From NCBI GenBank assembly GCA_043747555.1, contig JAYTOY010000074.1, positions 1 through 64,000 of the forward strand: a stretch of 64,000 nt of DNA, written 5' to 3'. Numbering within the stretch: position 1 is the stretch's first letter; each line of letters opens with the position of its first letter. The DNA is from JAYWDA01 sp043747555 (GTDB lineage Bacteria; Bdellovibrionota; Bdellovibrionia; Bdellovibrionales; Bdellovibrionaceae). A program made the translations under genes and the position numbers. The notes beneath the pieces are model-generated. The model had not been told where the DNA came from. It did no database searches and saw only the letters and a program-made list of their open reading frames with translations. Shown here one piece after another: positions 17,044-26,217 of this stretch.

Positions 17044-20000
17044 ATGGCTATTTCAGACGTTTCAATTCGAAATCCCGTGTTTGCCTGGATGCTGATGGCA
17101 GCCCTTATTATCTTTGGCGCTATTGGATTTTCCAGAATGGGGGTCAGTCAGCTGCCCGATGCTGACTTCCCGGTCCTTAACGTTTCAGTTTCTTTGGATG
17201 GAGCCGCACCAGAGGTCATGGAAACGACGGTCGTAGATCCCATCGAAGATGCCATGACAAGCGTTGAGGGCTTACGGTCTATTAGCTCCTCCAGCAAAAG
17301 TGGTTCTGCCAATATCACTCTCGAATTTGAGCTGAGTAAAAATATAGATGTGGCGATTCAAGAAGTTCAAACTAAAGTGGCTCAAGCGCAACGTTTATTA
17401 CCCAAAGAAATCGACACGCCTGTCATCACAAAATCCAATCCAGAAGACCAACCCATTATTTGGTTGGCACTAACCTACACTAAAAAAGACGGTTCAAGCG
17501 ATCAAAAGTTTCTGAATCAGTTTGCCCGTGATTTTGTGAAAGATCGTTTTACAACAGTTCCGGGAGTGGGTGAAATTTTCTTGGGTGGTTACACGGCTCC
17601 GGCTCTGCGAGTCTGGGTCAAGCCTGACCAGCTTCGCCAAAGAAATATTGCCGTCAATGATATCATTGATGCCATCAAGGCCGAGCATTCTGAACTTCCT
17701 GGCGGATTTATTGAAGAGGGCTCGAAGCTTTACAACGTGCGAACGATGGGCGAAGCGAAATCAGTTGAAGAGTTTGGGCAAATTCCGATCAATCGGCGGG
17801 CCGGTCAGTTGATTTCAGATCCTGGTCACTCGGTGCGATTGAAAGACGTGGCGGATATCGAAGAAGGGATGGATGAAGTTCGCCGAATTGCGCGTTTTAA
17901 CGGTGAACCTGCATTAGGAATGGGAGTGCGAAAGCAGCGTGGCGCGAATGCTGTCGCGGTCGCTCGAGCCGTCAAAGATAAAATTGCAGAAATCCAAAAA
18001 GATCTGCCTGAAGGAATGCAGCTAAGAGTGAATTTTGATGGCACGCGCTTTATTGAAACCAGTGTGCACGAATTGAATTCGCATCTAGTGCTGGCAGTGA
18101 TTTTGACATCTTTAGTTTGTTGGATGTTTTTAGGCAGTTGGTCTGCAACTTTGAATGTTTTATTAGCTATTCCGACATCCATCATGGGTGCTTTTATTGC
18201 CATGTACTTTTTAGGATTTACTCTAAATACATTTACTTTATTAGGTCTGACCCTAGCTATTGGAATTGTGGTGGATGATGCCATCATGGTACTAGAAAAT
18301 ATTTTTAGATACCGTGAAATGGGAAGGCCTCGGATCCAAGCTGCTATATTAGGATCCCGAGAAGTGGCTTTTGCTGCCATGGCAGCGTCGGTGGCTGTTG
18401 TCGCCATTTTTCTACCCGTCGCTTTCATGAAAGGTGTGATCGGAAAATACTTTTTGCAATTTGGAATTACGATTTCATTGGCAGTCATGCTGTCATTATT
18501 GGAATCACTGACGATCACACCGATGCGTGGGGCCAGTTTTGTTAATACATCTGAACGAACATCAAAAATCGGCAAAGGCTTTGATATTTTATTCGAGCGC
18601 TTTTCGAACTTTTACACAAAAACTTTGGATTGGAGCTTGAAACGAAAAGGATGGGTCACGCTGGGATCTGTCATTTTCATGTGTGCCTCCTTTATTTTAG
18701 TTCGATTTATCCCAAAAGAATTTTCACCACCACAAGATCAAAGTTTATTTTTGGCTCGAGTACAGACACCGGTTGGAAGTTCCTTAGAATATACAAATGA
18801 GCAAACAAAAAAAGTTGAAAAATGGGTTCGTGAACAACCTGAAGTAAAACAAGTTTTTTCTAGCGTCGGTGGATTCAGCACAGGTGGTGGCGATGCAAAT
18901 ACGGCCATGATGTTTGTGACAATGAAACCTAAGAATGAACGATCAGCTTCCCAGACTGAGTTTATGGAAAAAGTTCGAATTGAAACTAAGAAAATTCCAG
19001 AGTTAAAAGTTTTCTTGCAAGATCTGTCGATGCGAGGTTTTTCATCTTCGCGGGGATTTCCGGTTGAATTTATTATTCAAGGTGGCGATTGGGATCAATT
19101 GTCGACAGTCACAAAAAAAATAATGGAAGAAATGGAAAAAAGCGGCAAAATGGCCGACATCGATAGCAATTATCTTTTGGGTATGCCCGAGATTCAAGTA
19201 AAGCCTAATCGTGAACAAGCGGCCATGCACGGGGTTAGCGTTCAAGCCATTGGAAGCACGATCAATGCTATGATAGGTGGCGTGCGAGTTGGACAATATC
19301 AGAAAGATGGAAAAAGAAACGATATCCGGTTACAACTTGTTAAAAGTGGCGAAACAATCAACCAAATGAAAAGCCTTTTAATTGGTAACGCTAGGTCTAA
19401 TTTAATTCCTATCTCACAAGTTGTTAGGCAGGAGACAAAGCCATCGCTGCAGCAAATTTCACGGGTCAATCGCCAACGCTCAATTTCTGTTTTTGCAAAT
19501 TTAAAACCTGGTAATTCTCAGCAAGAGGCCATGGATTTTATTGCAAAAAAATCACGAGAAATTCTGCCAGCAGGATATCATTTTGATGGGCAGGGTTCGG
19601 CACAGACCTTTAAAGAATCTTTTCAGGGTCTTATCTTTGCGCTGATTTTAGGTTTGCTTGTGGCCTATATGGTTCTAGCTGCGCAGTTCAATTCATTTAT
19701 CGATCCAGTGACAATTCTGATGGCTTTGCCGTTTAGTATCAGTGGAGTTTTCTTTGCTTTGCTTGTCACATTTCAGAGCTTAAATATTTACAGTATGATT
19801 GGAATTTTACTTCTGATGGGAATTGTGAAAAAAAATTCAATCATGCTTGTTGAATTCACCAATCAAATTCGCGAACATGGAATAAAAGATCCCATCGAGG
19901 CTTTGCAGAAAGCCTGCCCCATTAGGCTAAGACCAATTATAATGACTTCGCTTGCGACCATAGCCGCCGCAATCCCGTCGGCTTTAGCCCGCGGAGACGG

Positions 20001-20175
20001 TGCTGAAACTGTGCGACCGATGGCAATTACAATCATTGGCGGAGTGTTTGTTTCAACAATTTTAACTTTATATGTAGTGCCTTGCGCTTATGCTTTATTT
20101 GATCGATTCAGAACCGTCGATGCTGATAAAGAAAAAATCAAGGAAGCCTATAAAAATCTTGAGTTAAAAATTTAG
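17044..20175 (+). CDS. RND-family efflux transporter, HAE-1 type
   Basis: A 1043-residue inner-membrane proton antiporter of the AcrB/MdtB class. The N-terminus (MAISDVSIRNPVFAWMLMA) fits the family exactly and fixes the start, although no Shine-Dalgarno site is visible. The proton-relay Asp pair is in GIVVDDAIMVLENIFR and the partner Lys in LLMGIVKKNSIMLVEF. Twelve hydrophobic helices and two large periplasmic loops are expected at this length. The gene is divergent from the tolC operon, so a tripartite pump is likely, but the adaptor gene is missing locally. Substrates cannot be predicted. The stop shares TTAG with the convergent PilZ gene. Confidence 0.93.
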   Translation: MAISDVSIRNPVFAWMLMAALIIFGAIGFSRMGVSQLPDADFPVLNVSVSLDGAAPEVMETTVVDPIEDAMTSVEGLRSISSSSKSGSANITLEFELSKNIDVAIQEVQTKVAQAQRLLPKEIDTPVITKSNPEDQPIIWLALTYTKKDGSSDQKFLNQFARDFVKDRFTTVPGVGEIFLGGYTAPALRVWVKPDQLRQRNIAVNDIIDAIKAEHSELPGGFIEEGSKLYNVRTMGEAKSVEEFGQIPINRRAGQLISDPGHSVRLKDVADIEEGMDEVRRIARFNGEPALGMGVRKQRGANAVAVARAVKDKIAEIQKDLPEGMQLRVNFDGTRFIETSVHELNSHLVLAVILTSLVCWMFLGSWSATLNVLLAIPTSIMGAFIAMYFLGFTLNTFTLLGLTLAIGIVVDDAIMVLENIFRYREMGRPRIQAAILGSREVAFAAMAASVAVVAIFLPVAFMKGVIGKYFLQFGITISLAVMLSLLESLTITPMRGASFVNTSERTSKIGKGFDILFERFSNFYTKTLDWSLKRKGWVTLGSVIFMCASFILVRFIPKEFSPPQDQSLFLARVQTPVGSSLEYTNEQTKKVEKWVREQPEVKQVFSSVGGFSTGGGDANTAMMFVTMKPKNERSASQTEFMEKVRIETKKIPELKVFLQDLSMRGFSSSRGFPVEFIIQGGDWDQLSTVTKKIMEEMEKSGKMADIDSNYLLGMPEIQVKPNREQAAMHGVSVQAIGSTINAMIGGVRVGQYQKDGKRNDIRLQLVKSGETINQMKSLLIGNARSNLIPISQVVRQETKPSLQQISRVNRQRSISVFANLKPGNSQQEAMDFIAKKSREILPAGYHFDGQGSAQTFKESFQGLIFALILGLLVAYMVLAAQFNSFIDPVTILMALPFSISGVFFALLVTFQSLNIYSMIGILLLMGIVKKNSIMLVEFTNQIREHGIKDPIEALQKACPIRLRPIIMTSLATIAAAIPSALARGDGAETVRPMAITIIGGVFVSTILTLYVVPCAYALFDRFRTVDADKEKIKEAYKNLELKI

Positions 20176-20720
20176 AGGCTTTCGAAGAATCTGGCCAAGC
20201 CATCGATCCAGCCCGTAGGGCCCCAAACAATATGGCCATACATAGCCGCCATCCATAAATAGAGCAGAGTGCCCATCATAAAAATTTGTGGAAAGTACTG
20301 AAGAAGATTTGTTGGATCTTCTTCCAAATCTTTTGCTTTTTTTGAATGATGATCCTTAAACTTCTTGGAAATTCCTTGAGCTAAGATCACTCGGTGGGCC
20401 ATTTCTAACTTATAGAAATGAACCGCCACTAAAATCTGTTTAAGATTGCGCGGATCATTTTCAAGGCGAGTGACGACGGCATGGCAAGCCATTTGCCGTC
20501 CTCCAGGAATGCTAAACTGAATTTTAATAACCTCTCCCAAGATGGGACAAAGATCACTGGCGGCCGTAAATGCCAAGCCAGTCAACGAGACATTGCGAAT
20601 CTCAGTGCCTTCCTCCCAAGGAATTTGACGAGGACCTGCTACACGGATTAAATAATCGTCATCCGTATTTAAAATATAGCGAGGCGCTCGAGCATGATAC
20701 TTCGCAAGGCTCTGATTCAT
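20172..20720 (-). CDS. PilZ-domain protein with C-terminal membrane segment
   Basis: A 182-residue protein. Residues about 10-110 look like a PilZ domain, the cyclic-di-GMP receptor fold: an RAPRY start, a RNVSLTGLAF strand resembling the (D/N)xSxxG motif, and a VAVHFYKLE end. The first Arg-rich motif is degenerate (ARAPRY), so ligand binding is not certain. A hydrophobic segment near 145-162 (IFMMGTLLYLWMAAMYG) could anchor it in the inner membrane. It may link c-di-GMP to an envelope process. Confidence 0.75.
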   Translation of the reverse strand: MNQSLAKYHARAPRYILNTDDDYLIRVAGPRQIPWEEGTEIRNVSLTGLAFTAASDLCPILGEVIKIQFSIPGGRQMACHAVVTRLENDPRNLKQILVAVHFYKLEMAHRVILAQGISKKFKDHHSKKAKDLEEDPTNLLQYFPQIFMMGTLLYLWMAAMYGHIVWGPTGWIDGLARFFESL

Positions 20721-20722
20721 GA

Positions 20723-20938
20723 TTAGTAAACTTTTTTCTTCTTCTTAGACTTTACTTTTTTGCCCAGCTTTTTATGAGCTTTGCTGGCCACATTTCGTTT
20801 TTGCTTCAGAGATTTTTTATGCCCCTTTAGATAAACGCTTGCGGTTTTGTAACCTTTGGACTTAGGTTTTGCCTCGACGGTTAAACCAGCCAAGGTGAAC
20901 GTCATGATGATCAATAGCGATAGGCCAATATTTTTCAT
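20723..20938 (-). CDS. Small exported Lys-rich protein (71 aa)
   Basis: A signal peptide (MKNIGLSLLIIMTFTLAGLTVEA) precedes a mature part of about 48 residues, almost half of them Lys or Arg (GHKKSLKQKRNVASKAHKKLGKKVKSKKKKK). GGGGA lies five bases before the ATG. The PilZ gene begins 2 nt after the stop, so the two are probably co-transcribed. A periplasmic or secreted polycation could bind nucleic acid, lipopolysaccharide or peptidoglycan. No family recognised. Confidence 0.65.
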   Translation of the reverse strand: MKNIGLSLLIIMTFTLAGLTVEAKPKSKGYKTASVYLKGHKKSLKQKRNVASKAHKKLGKKVKSKKKKKVY

Positions 20939-21020
20939 TTTTCCCCCTTACAAACAACTCTTCGGATCGCACAGACCTCGACTTAAGGGATATATAGTTT
21001 TCTAATATTGAGACATTTTT

Positions 21021-23510
21021 TTAGGGCGCTTTGCGCTTTAGAGGCTCTTCAGCCGAAGACGGATCATCAGGCCAATTATGTTTTGGATAATCAGGCTTCA
21101 GTTCTTTTCTAATTTCAAAGTAGCTACTTTTCCAAAAACCCACGAGGTCTTTGGTAATTTGAACGGGGCGACCATGAGGTCCCAAAAGAATAAGACGTAA
21201 CGGGATAGATAGATCCCAGATATGGGGGTGAACCTTAAGTCCAAAAAAGAACTGCAACTTAGCTTCAATAAATGGATCTTGCCCTGGTTCATAATGAATA
21301 GTTAAGCTGCGAGGCCCGACTTTTAACTGCGCAGGAATGACCTTTTGAAATTCCTGAACCAAGTTTTGAGGCAAATTTAATTCCAGCAGATAAATCCAAT
21401 TCTGTTCCAAAGCCTGATTCCACGTTTCAAGACCTGTTGTCCCTTGCTCAATAATTTTCGGTAAAAGTTCAACCAATGGATCCAAGATTTTTTTCGCTCC
21501 AACATAATAGTTCCAACGTTGATGCCAATTTTGAAGATCGGGGATGGCCTTCAACACTTGCGGCCATTCGGAATTTAACAAAGTCGGGAGAAGTTTCTGG
21601 ACCTCTTCCGCACGGGCAGCCCGAATGACTGGTTTTTCCAGCGGGATCTTGCGAAAATATTTTGTTTCTTCGACCCAAATTTTTCCAGTTTTAGAATCAT
21701 GCTTAAGGTGACGTGATTTTATAACCTGTTCTGGAAAATGGCTTAATATTTGATCTTTTGAGACCGCTGCAGCCAATGTGATACGGGTGTCTTTGTCATT
21801 CAAATCTAGGCCGGAGAGTGCTATAAAAAATTCAGCTTTTTTAACCATGCTTTTAACATCTAATTCAGCACCGCGACCGCTGGCCATTAACGCTTTAGAT
21901 TCTGAAGCATTTCTCCGTCGACAGAGGCGGTCGGGGAAACTATTTATTAAAGCTATTTGCAAAGCCTCGAGAGTCAGGGTTTTTTTTGAAAACTTGATGG
22001 CTAAAAGTTTTTTTAATTGATCGCAAGCTTTCATTAATTGCTGGGCAAAGTTTGGAATCGAAGGCTTATTTTTAAATCCTTGGACAAGATCATACCGCAA
22101 ATACAATTCATTTTCATGGGCTTCATGAAAACTTTGAAGATCATAATTTTGGCTCCAAATATCTCGTTCTTGCATAATGGCTGCGATCTCAGCGGCCTCG
22201 GAAAATCCCATTCTTTCAAGCTCGAAAAATGCAGAGGCGACTCGTAAGGATAATGGCAGAGCTAAAATTCGACGGCCCTTTTCTGTTAATATTCCATTGT
22301 TTTCAAGGGCGCCCAAATCCTTCAGTAGATTTTTTCCTAAAGTTAAATGTCTAGATGGTGGAGATTGATACCAAGTGAAGCTTCCCGGATCCGAAATCCC
22401 CAAAGACGCCAGCCATAAAATGGCATCGGAAAGATCAACGCGCAGAATTTCTGCTTCGTTGAAGGGTTTCATAGATAATTCGTCCTGAGCATTCCACAGT
22501 CGATAACAAGTCCCTGGCCCTTGCCTCGCTGCGCGACCGGCGCGCTGGGTTGCTGAAGATTGACTGATCCTTGAAATCAAAAGACTTTCAAATCCAGTGT
22601 CTGGATTCCATGAGTTTATTTTATTAAGTCCGCAGTCGATGACAACACCGACACCATCAAGGGTGACTGAAGATTCGGCAATATTTGTAGAAAGAATAAT
22701 TCGCGCTGAAGCTGATTTTTTTAAAATACGCCGCTGATCTTCCATCGACAAAGATCCATGCAAATGATCGATGCTGCGATTAAAACCTGATTGCTGAAGT
22801 TCGCGGGTGCATCGATGAATTTCACCAATTCCAGGTAGGAACACTAAAATATCTTCTGAACTTTGATTGCTGGCTTCTTTGATTTTTGTGACTAGGCGCT
22901 GGTAAAATTTGTCGTCGGGTCGAAGACTTTGTGGAAATTTGTCATACTTGATTTCCAAAGGAAAAGTTTTACCGGGAACCCGAATAATGGGGGCTTGGCC
23001 TAGGTACTCACTAATTTTTTCAGCATCTAATGTCGCTGACATCACAATAATTTTAACAGTCGAACCCAAATCTTGAGCTTCCCGCAAAAGCCCTAGCGCA
23101 AGATCTACATGTTGGGACCTCTCGTGAAATTCATCCAATAAAACGACGTCAACGCCATCAAGATTGGGGCTTTGTAATATTTTTTTTGCCAATAAGGCTT
23201 CGGTCATAAATATCAAGCGCGTGTTAGAATTTGTTTTGTTTTCAAAGCGGACTTGGTAACCAACTTCAGAACCCAGGTGAAAGTTTTGTTCTTGGCTGAT
23301 TCGGGTCGCTGCGGCCAGTGCGGCCATACGTCTTGGTTCAAGCACCAAGATCTTTTGGCTGAAAGTCTTTAGAAGGGCGGGCGGAACTCGGGTGGTCTTG
23401 CCAGCACCTGGTTCAGCCACCAAAACAAGATTACGATGATGAGCGAATGCTTTAAGAATTTCAGGTAGAAAATCGTCAATAGGGAGTGGAATAAGAGAAT
23501 TATTTTCCAT
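21021..23510 (-). CDS. hrpB: ATP-dependent helicase HrpB
   Basis: A DEAH-box helicase of 829 residues. Walker A is AEPGAGKTTRVP near residue 37, motif II LLDEFHER, motif III SATLDAEKIS and motif VI QRAGRAARQGPG. The HA2 region and the HrpB-specific C-terminal domain follow. ATG 23510 overlaps the upstream methyltransferase stop (TGATG) and is preferred over TTG 23513. HrpB is common in Gram-negative bacteria, but its in vivo RNA target is not well established. It is the third gene of a 24912-24160-23510 chain. Confidence 0.92.
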   Translation of the reverse strand: MENNSLIPLPIDDFLPEILKAFAHHRNLVLVAEPGAGKTTRVPPALLKTFSQKILVLEPRRMAALAAATRISQEQNFHLGSEVGYQVRFENKTNSNTRLIFMTEALLAKKILQSPNLDGVDVVLLDEFHERSQHVDLALGLLREAQDLGSTVKIIVMSATLDAEKISEYLGQAPIIRVPGKTFPLEIKYDKFPQSLRPDDKFYQRLVTKIKEASNQSSEDILVFLPGIGEIHRCTRELQQSGFNRSIDHLHGSLSMEDQRRILKKSASARIILSTNIAESSVTLDGVGVVIDCGLNKINSWNPDTGFESLLISRISQSSATQRAGRAARQGPGTCYRLWNAQDELSMKPFNEAEILRVDLSDAILWLASLGISDPGSFTWYQSPPSRHLTLGKNLLKDLGALENNGILTEKGRRILALPLSLRVASAFFELERMGFSEAAEIAAIMQERDIWSQNYDLQSFHEAHENELYLRYDLVQGFKNKPSIPNFAQQLMKACDQLKKLLAIKFSKKTLTLEALQIALINSFPDRLCRRRNASESKALMASGRGAELDVKSMVKKAEFFIALSGLDLNDKDTRITLAAAVSKDQILSHFPEQVIKSRHLKHDSKTGKIWVEETKYFRKIPLEKPVIRAARAEEVQKLLPTLLNSEWPQVLKAIPDLQNWHQRWNYYVGAKKILDPLVELLPKIIEQGTTGLETWNQALEQNWIYLLELNLPQNLVQEFQKVIPAQLKVGPRSLTIHYEPGQDPFIEAKLQFFFGLKVHPHIWDLSIPLRLILLGPHGRPVQITKDLVGFWKSSYFEIRKELKPDYPKHNWPDDPSSAEEPLKRKAP

Positions 23511-24160
23511 CAATAAAGCAATAGCATAAATTCAGATTTTTCTTGGTTCCAGCGGCTAACAACATCTTCGATGCGTCCTTCAAGAACAAGCTCATTTTCT
23601 TGGGATAAATTCAGAGCTAGCAAGACAGTGCGCCCCGGGAAATGCTCTTTTGTTTCGGTGAGTAATTTTCCCAATCGGTAAGGTGTGTCCATAAGAATAA
23701 CGGCTTCTTTTGATTTTTTTAAATCAAGCCAAGATTTTTTTCGTTCTTCGTTTTCGGCAGGGAGAAAACCCCGAAAGTGGAACTGTGGAACTTTTCTTCC
23801 AGCCAGCGATAAAAGGCCCATCAGACTTGATGGACCTAAAACTGATTTTACGATGACTTTATTTCGTCTGCAAAGTCCGACAAGCTCGGCTCCTGGATCA
23901 CAAAAACCGGGTGTCCCACAATCACTGACGAGAGCCACTGTTTTCACCTTACAAATTTCCAAAAGTTCAAGGTGATCGTCGGGGCGGGAGTGCTCATCCA
24001 GCACGCGGTATTCTTTGGCCTTAAGGCCGTGAGCTTTTAAAAGTTTCGAGGCTTCTTTGGTGCTTTCGCAAATAACTAGATCGGCATTTTTAAGCACCTC
24101 AAGGGCCCGCAATGAAATCTCAGAAATATCTCCAATAGGTGTCGCAACGATGTATAGCAT
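23510..24160 (-). CDS. SAM-dependent methyltransferase, RsmI-like (short form)
   Basis: A tetrapyrrole-methylase-fold protein of 216 residues with the RsmI signature blocks: YIVATPIGDISEISLRALEVL at the N-terminus, VALVSDCGTPGFCDPG, and VLGPSSLMGLLSLAG. RsmI methylates the 2'-OH of C1402 in 16S rRNA. The usual protein is about 280 residues with a C-terminal helical domain. This one stops after the core, so substrate recognition may differ and the symbol is withheld. The start overlaps the HAD gene stop by 1 nt. Confidence 0.8.
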   Translation of the reverse strand: MLYIVATPIGDISEISLRALEVLKNADLVICESTKEASKLLKAHGLKAKEYRVLDEHSRPDDHLELLEICKVKTVALVSDCGTPGFCDPGAELVGLCRRNKVIVKSVLGPSSLMGLLSLAGRKVPQFHFRGFLPAENEERKKSWLDLKKSKEAVILMDTPYRLGKLLTETKEHFPGRTVLLALNLSQENELVLEGRIEDVVSRWNQEKSEFMLLLY

Positions 24161-24912
24161 CAGTTTTTTTCCACATACTCTTCTAAAAGGAAATGCATAA
24201 TGGCTGGAATATTTTCTGGAACTTGAGCCAGTCCCGAATGCGTGCTATCAAAAAAAATCATCTCGATATCCAGATCACTTTCTTGGATTAAACGAATATT
24301 TACGGGTTCATTTTCAAAAAACCAAATTTTACTATATTTCCCAGATGGAAGGCCATGAAACCAATCTTTTTTAAATTTGGCATCATCCATTGAACGATGG
24401 GGTTTTAGGACAAGGTTCGCTTTTTCATTCAAAGGTAAATTCCAAGTCTTCAAAACGGCCTCTGAGCCTTCGCCCATCCGTTCAACATCTCGGCCTGTCA
24501 GGTAAATGATATCAGAACCCGCGGCTGCCAAGGATTGAACATAATCAACAGCTCCAGCGTAAGGGACATCATATTTTAAATAGTCATTGGAAAAAAAATT
24601 CTTCCGCCAGAAAGCTTTCAAAGCATCATGAAATTCTGGGTGGTGTCCATCCAGGCCAGCGCGGATCAAAGTGTCTCGGACACCCCAATCTCGCCGTTCG
24701 ATGTGGAGATTTTTAAAATGCTGAACCTGCTCTGGGAAAAGTTTCTGATTTTCAGGAACGCCTGCAAATTCAGAGAGGATTCTTTCTAAGCGTGGACCCA
24801 CATCAAATAAAGTAGAATCAAGATCAAAAACTGCAAGCGAGGATTGCTTCTGCTGAGAGATCGAAAGAGCGCGGTTTCTAATTTGCTCTAAAAGATTTTT
24901 GTGATGCGGCAT
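24160..24912 (-). CDS. HAD-superfamily hydrolase
   Basis: A 250-residue protein with the catalytic DxD motif in VFDLDSTLFD (residues 28-37). Motif II is a Thr in DIIYLTGRDVERM, and late acidic residues appear in FFENEPVNIRLI. ATG 24912 has AGGA eight bases upstream. The GTG at 24963 has no ribosome-binding site and runs into the divergent promoter region. The family includes phosphatases. The substrate is unknown and the protein appears cytoplasmic. Confidence 0.82.
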   Translation of the reverse strand: MPHHKNLLEQIRNRALSISQQKQSSLAVFDLDSTLFDVGPRLERILSEFAGVPENQKLFPEQVQHFKNLHIERRDWGVRDTLIRAGLDGHHPEFHDALKAFWRKNFFSNDYLKYDVPYAGAVDYVQSLAAAGSDIIYLTGRDVERMGEGSEAVLKTWNLPLNEKANLVLKPHRSMDDAKFKKDWFHGLPSGKYSKIWFFENEPVNIRLIQESDLDIEMIFFDSTHSGLAQVPENIPAIMHFLLEEYVEKN

Positions 24913-24977
24913 ATAAGTGATCCTTTGATAAGCTTGGTACAATGTAGAATCTTTTTTAGACACAAGGAAGTTCTTTT

Positions 24978-25379
24978 ATGAAAACTTATCCATTAGTAAT
25001 TCGTGAGTATCACATCGACACATTTGGCCATGTTAATAATGCCACCTATTTGCAAATCATGGAGGAGGCCCGCTGGGAGATGATCACCGAGCGAGGTTAC
25101 GGATTGCAGGTCGTGAGAGAATCAAACCTGGGCCCAGTCATTCTGGAAGTTAACTTGAAATTTTTGCGTGAGTTGCGTCTCCGAGAGAAAATCAACATTC
25201 AAACTGAACTGATGGAATATAAAGGCAAAATTGGAAAGTTGCGGCAATCGGTCTTAAAAGATAATAACGAGGTTGCGGCCGAAGCGATCTTTACTTTTGG
25301 TTTGTTTGATTTGAAAACCCGGAAAATTGTAGAGCCCAATGATGCGTGGAAAAAAGCGGTGGGTGTGGGGCCGGCTTAG
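24978..25379 (+). CDS. Acyl-CoA thioesterase, hotdog fold (4HBT/YbgC-like)
   Basis: A 133-residue single-hotdog enzyme. The N-terminal REYHIDTFGHVNNATYLQIMEEARWE block contains the catalytic Asp14 and the HVNN motif of 4-hydroxybenzoyl-CoA/YbgC-like thioesterases. It hydrolyses acyl-CoA, but the chain length is unknown. AAGGAAG lies at 24964-24970 with good spacing. It is divergent from the HAD gene, and its TAG shares TTAG with the convergent response regulator. Confidence 0.88.
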   Translation: MKTYPLVIREYHIDTFGHVNNATYLQIMEEARWEMITERGYGLQVVRESNLGPVILEVNLKFLRELRLREKINIQTELMEYKGKIGKLRQSVLKDNNEVAAEAIFTFGLFDLKTRKIVEPNDAWKKAVGVGPA

Positions 25380-26029
25380 GCCACGTTTTTATAACGTTTT
25401 CCACGGAATTCTTCGAGGACAGTTTCTGACTTTAAAAGGGACTCTAAACGAGCCTCTAACTGGTCCATTAAATGGTCAAAGCTTTGCTCGTGGTAAACTT
25501 CACCCTGAGAGTCTAACTGCAAAGAAAAATTTTCGACCTCAGTTTCTGGAATGTGGGCGCTGATAAGAAGTCTAATAAAAGAATAATACTCTCGCATCTG
25601 AGCCGTGATCTGACGAATTTCTTGTCGAGTATTTCGAATTTCTTGCTCTACCAGAAGCTCTTCAATCGCAGAAATAATATGATCTGGGCTGGTCGGCTTT
25701 TCCAGCAAACGAAAGACACCTAAGTTGACAGCGTCAAGAATAGTTTTCTTATCGAGGTGACCCGAAAATATAATTGTAGGGAAAAAGAAATTGTTTTTTT
25801 GAGCTAAGCCTATCATCTCCAACCCTGTCATTCCCGGCATGCGAAAATCAGTGATAAGGATATCAAATGGCCGGGGCTTATTTAAAACTAACTTGTCCAA
25901 AAATTTTTGTGGATTATCGAAAGTAATAAGTTCGTATTTTTGGTCTAAAATATCATGAAACAATTCAAGCAGGCCGGATTCATCATCCACCAGGGCAACT
26001 CTTTTTTTTGGCACGACTAAAGATTTCAT
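25376..26029 (-). CDS. Response regulator with C-terminal helical region
   Basis: A 217-residue protein. The receiver occupies about residues 10-130 (VALVDDESGLLELFHDIL, phosphoacceptor region DILITDFRMPGMTG, IIFSGHLD, RLLEKPTSPD). About 80 residues follow that are largely coiled-coil-like (EQEIRNTRQEIRQITAQMREYY) with no DNA-binding motif. ATG 26029 has GAGG five bases upstream and is preferred over the longer start at 26086. The layout resembles the regulator at 8565, so both may be adaptor-type outputs. Confidence 0.85.
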   Translation of the reverse strand: MKSLVVPKKRVALVDDESGLLELFHDILDQKYELITFDNPQKFLDKLVLNKPRPFDILITDFRMPGMTGLEMIGLAQKNNFFFPTIIFSGHLDKKTILDAVNLGVFRLLEKPTSPDHIISAIEELLVEQEIRNTRQEIRQITAQMREYYSFIRLLISAHIPETEVENFSLQLDSQGEVYHEQSFDHLMDQLEARLESLLKSETVLEEFRGKRYKNVA

Positions 26030-26217
26030 GCAGACCTCATACTCTTTTATCTTCGGCACTTTGGCGATGGTCTTGACGTTTTTCACAGATAAAAAATGAA
26101 TTCGACTGGTCCTGTCTAAGATTTATACGATTTCGCAGACAATAAGTTTTTTTGTCTGCTGAGTTTGTATTAAGTCAAAGTGTCCTTCGGCCGATAGAGT
26201 TTGGAAGGAGGCCAATT

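Noticed and set aside
17826..18575. 249-codon ORF antisense to the RND transporter gene
   Set aside because: It lies wholly inside a well-supported RND gene. Its composition follows from the complementary frame and no motif is recognisable.
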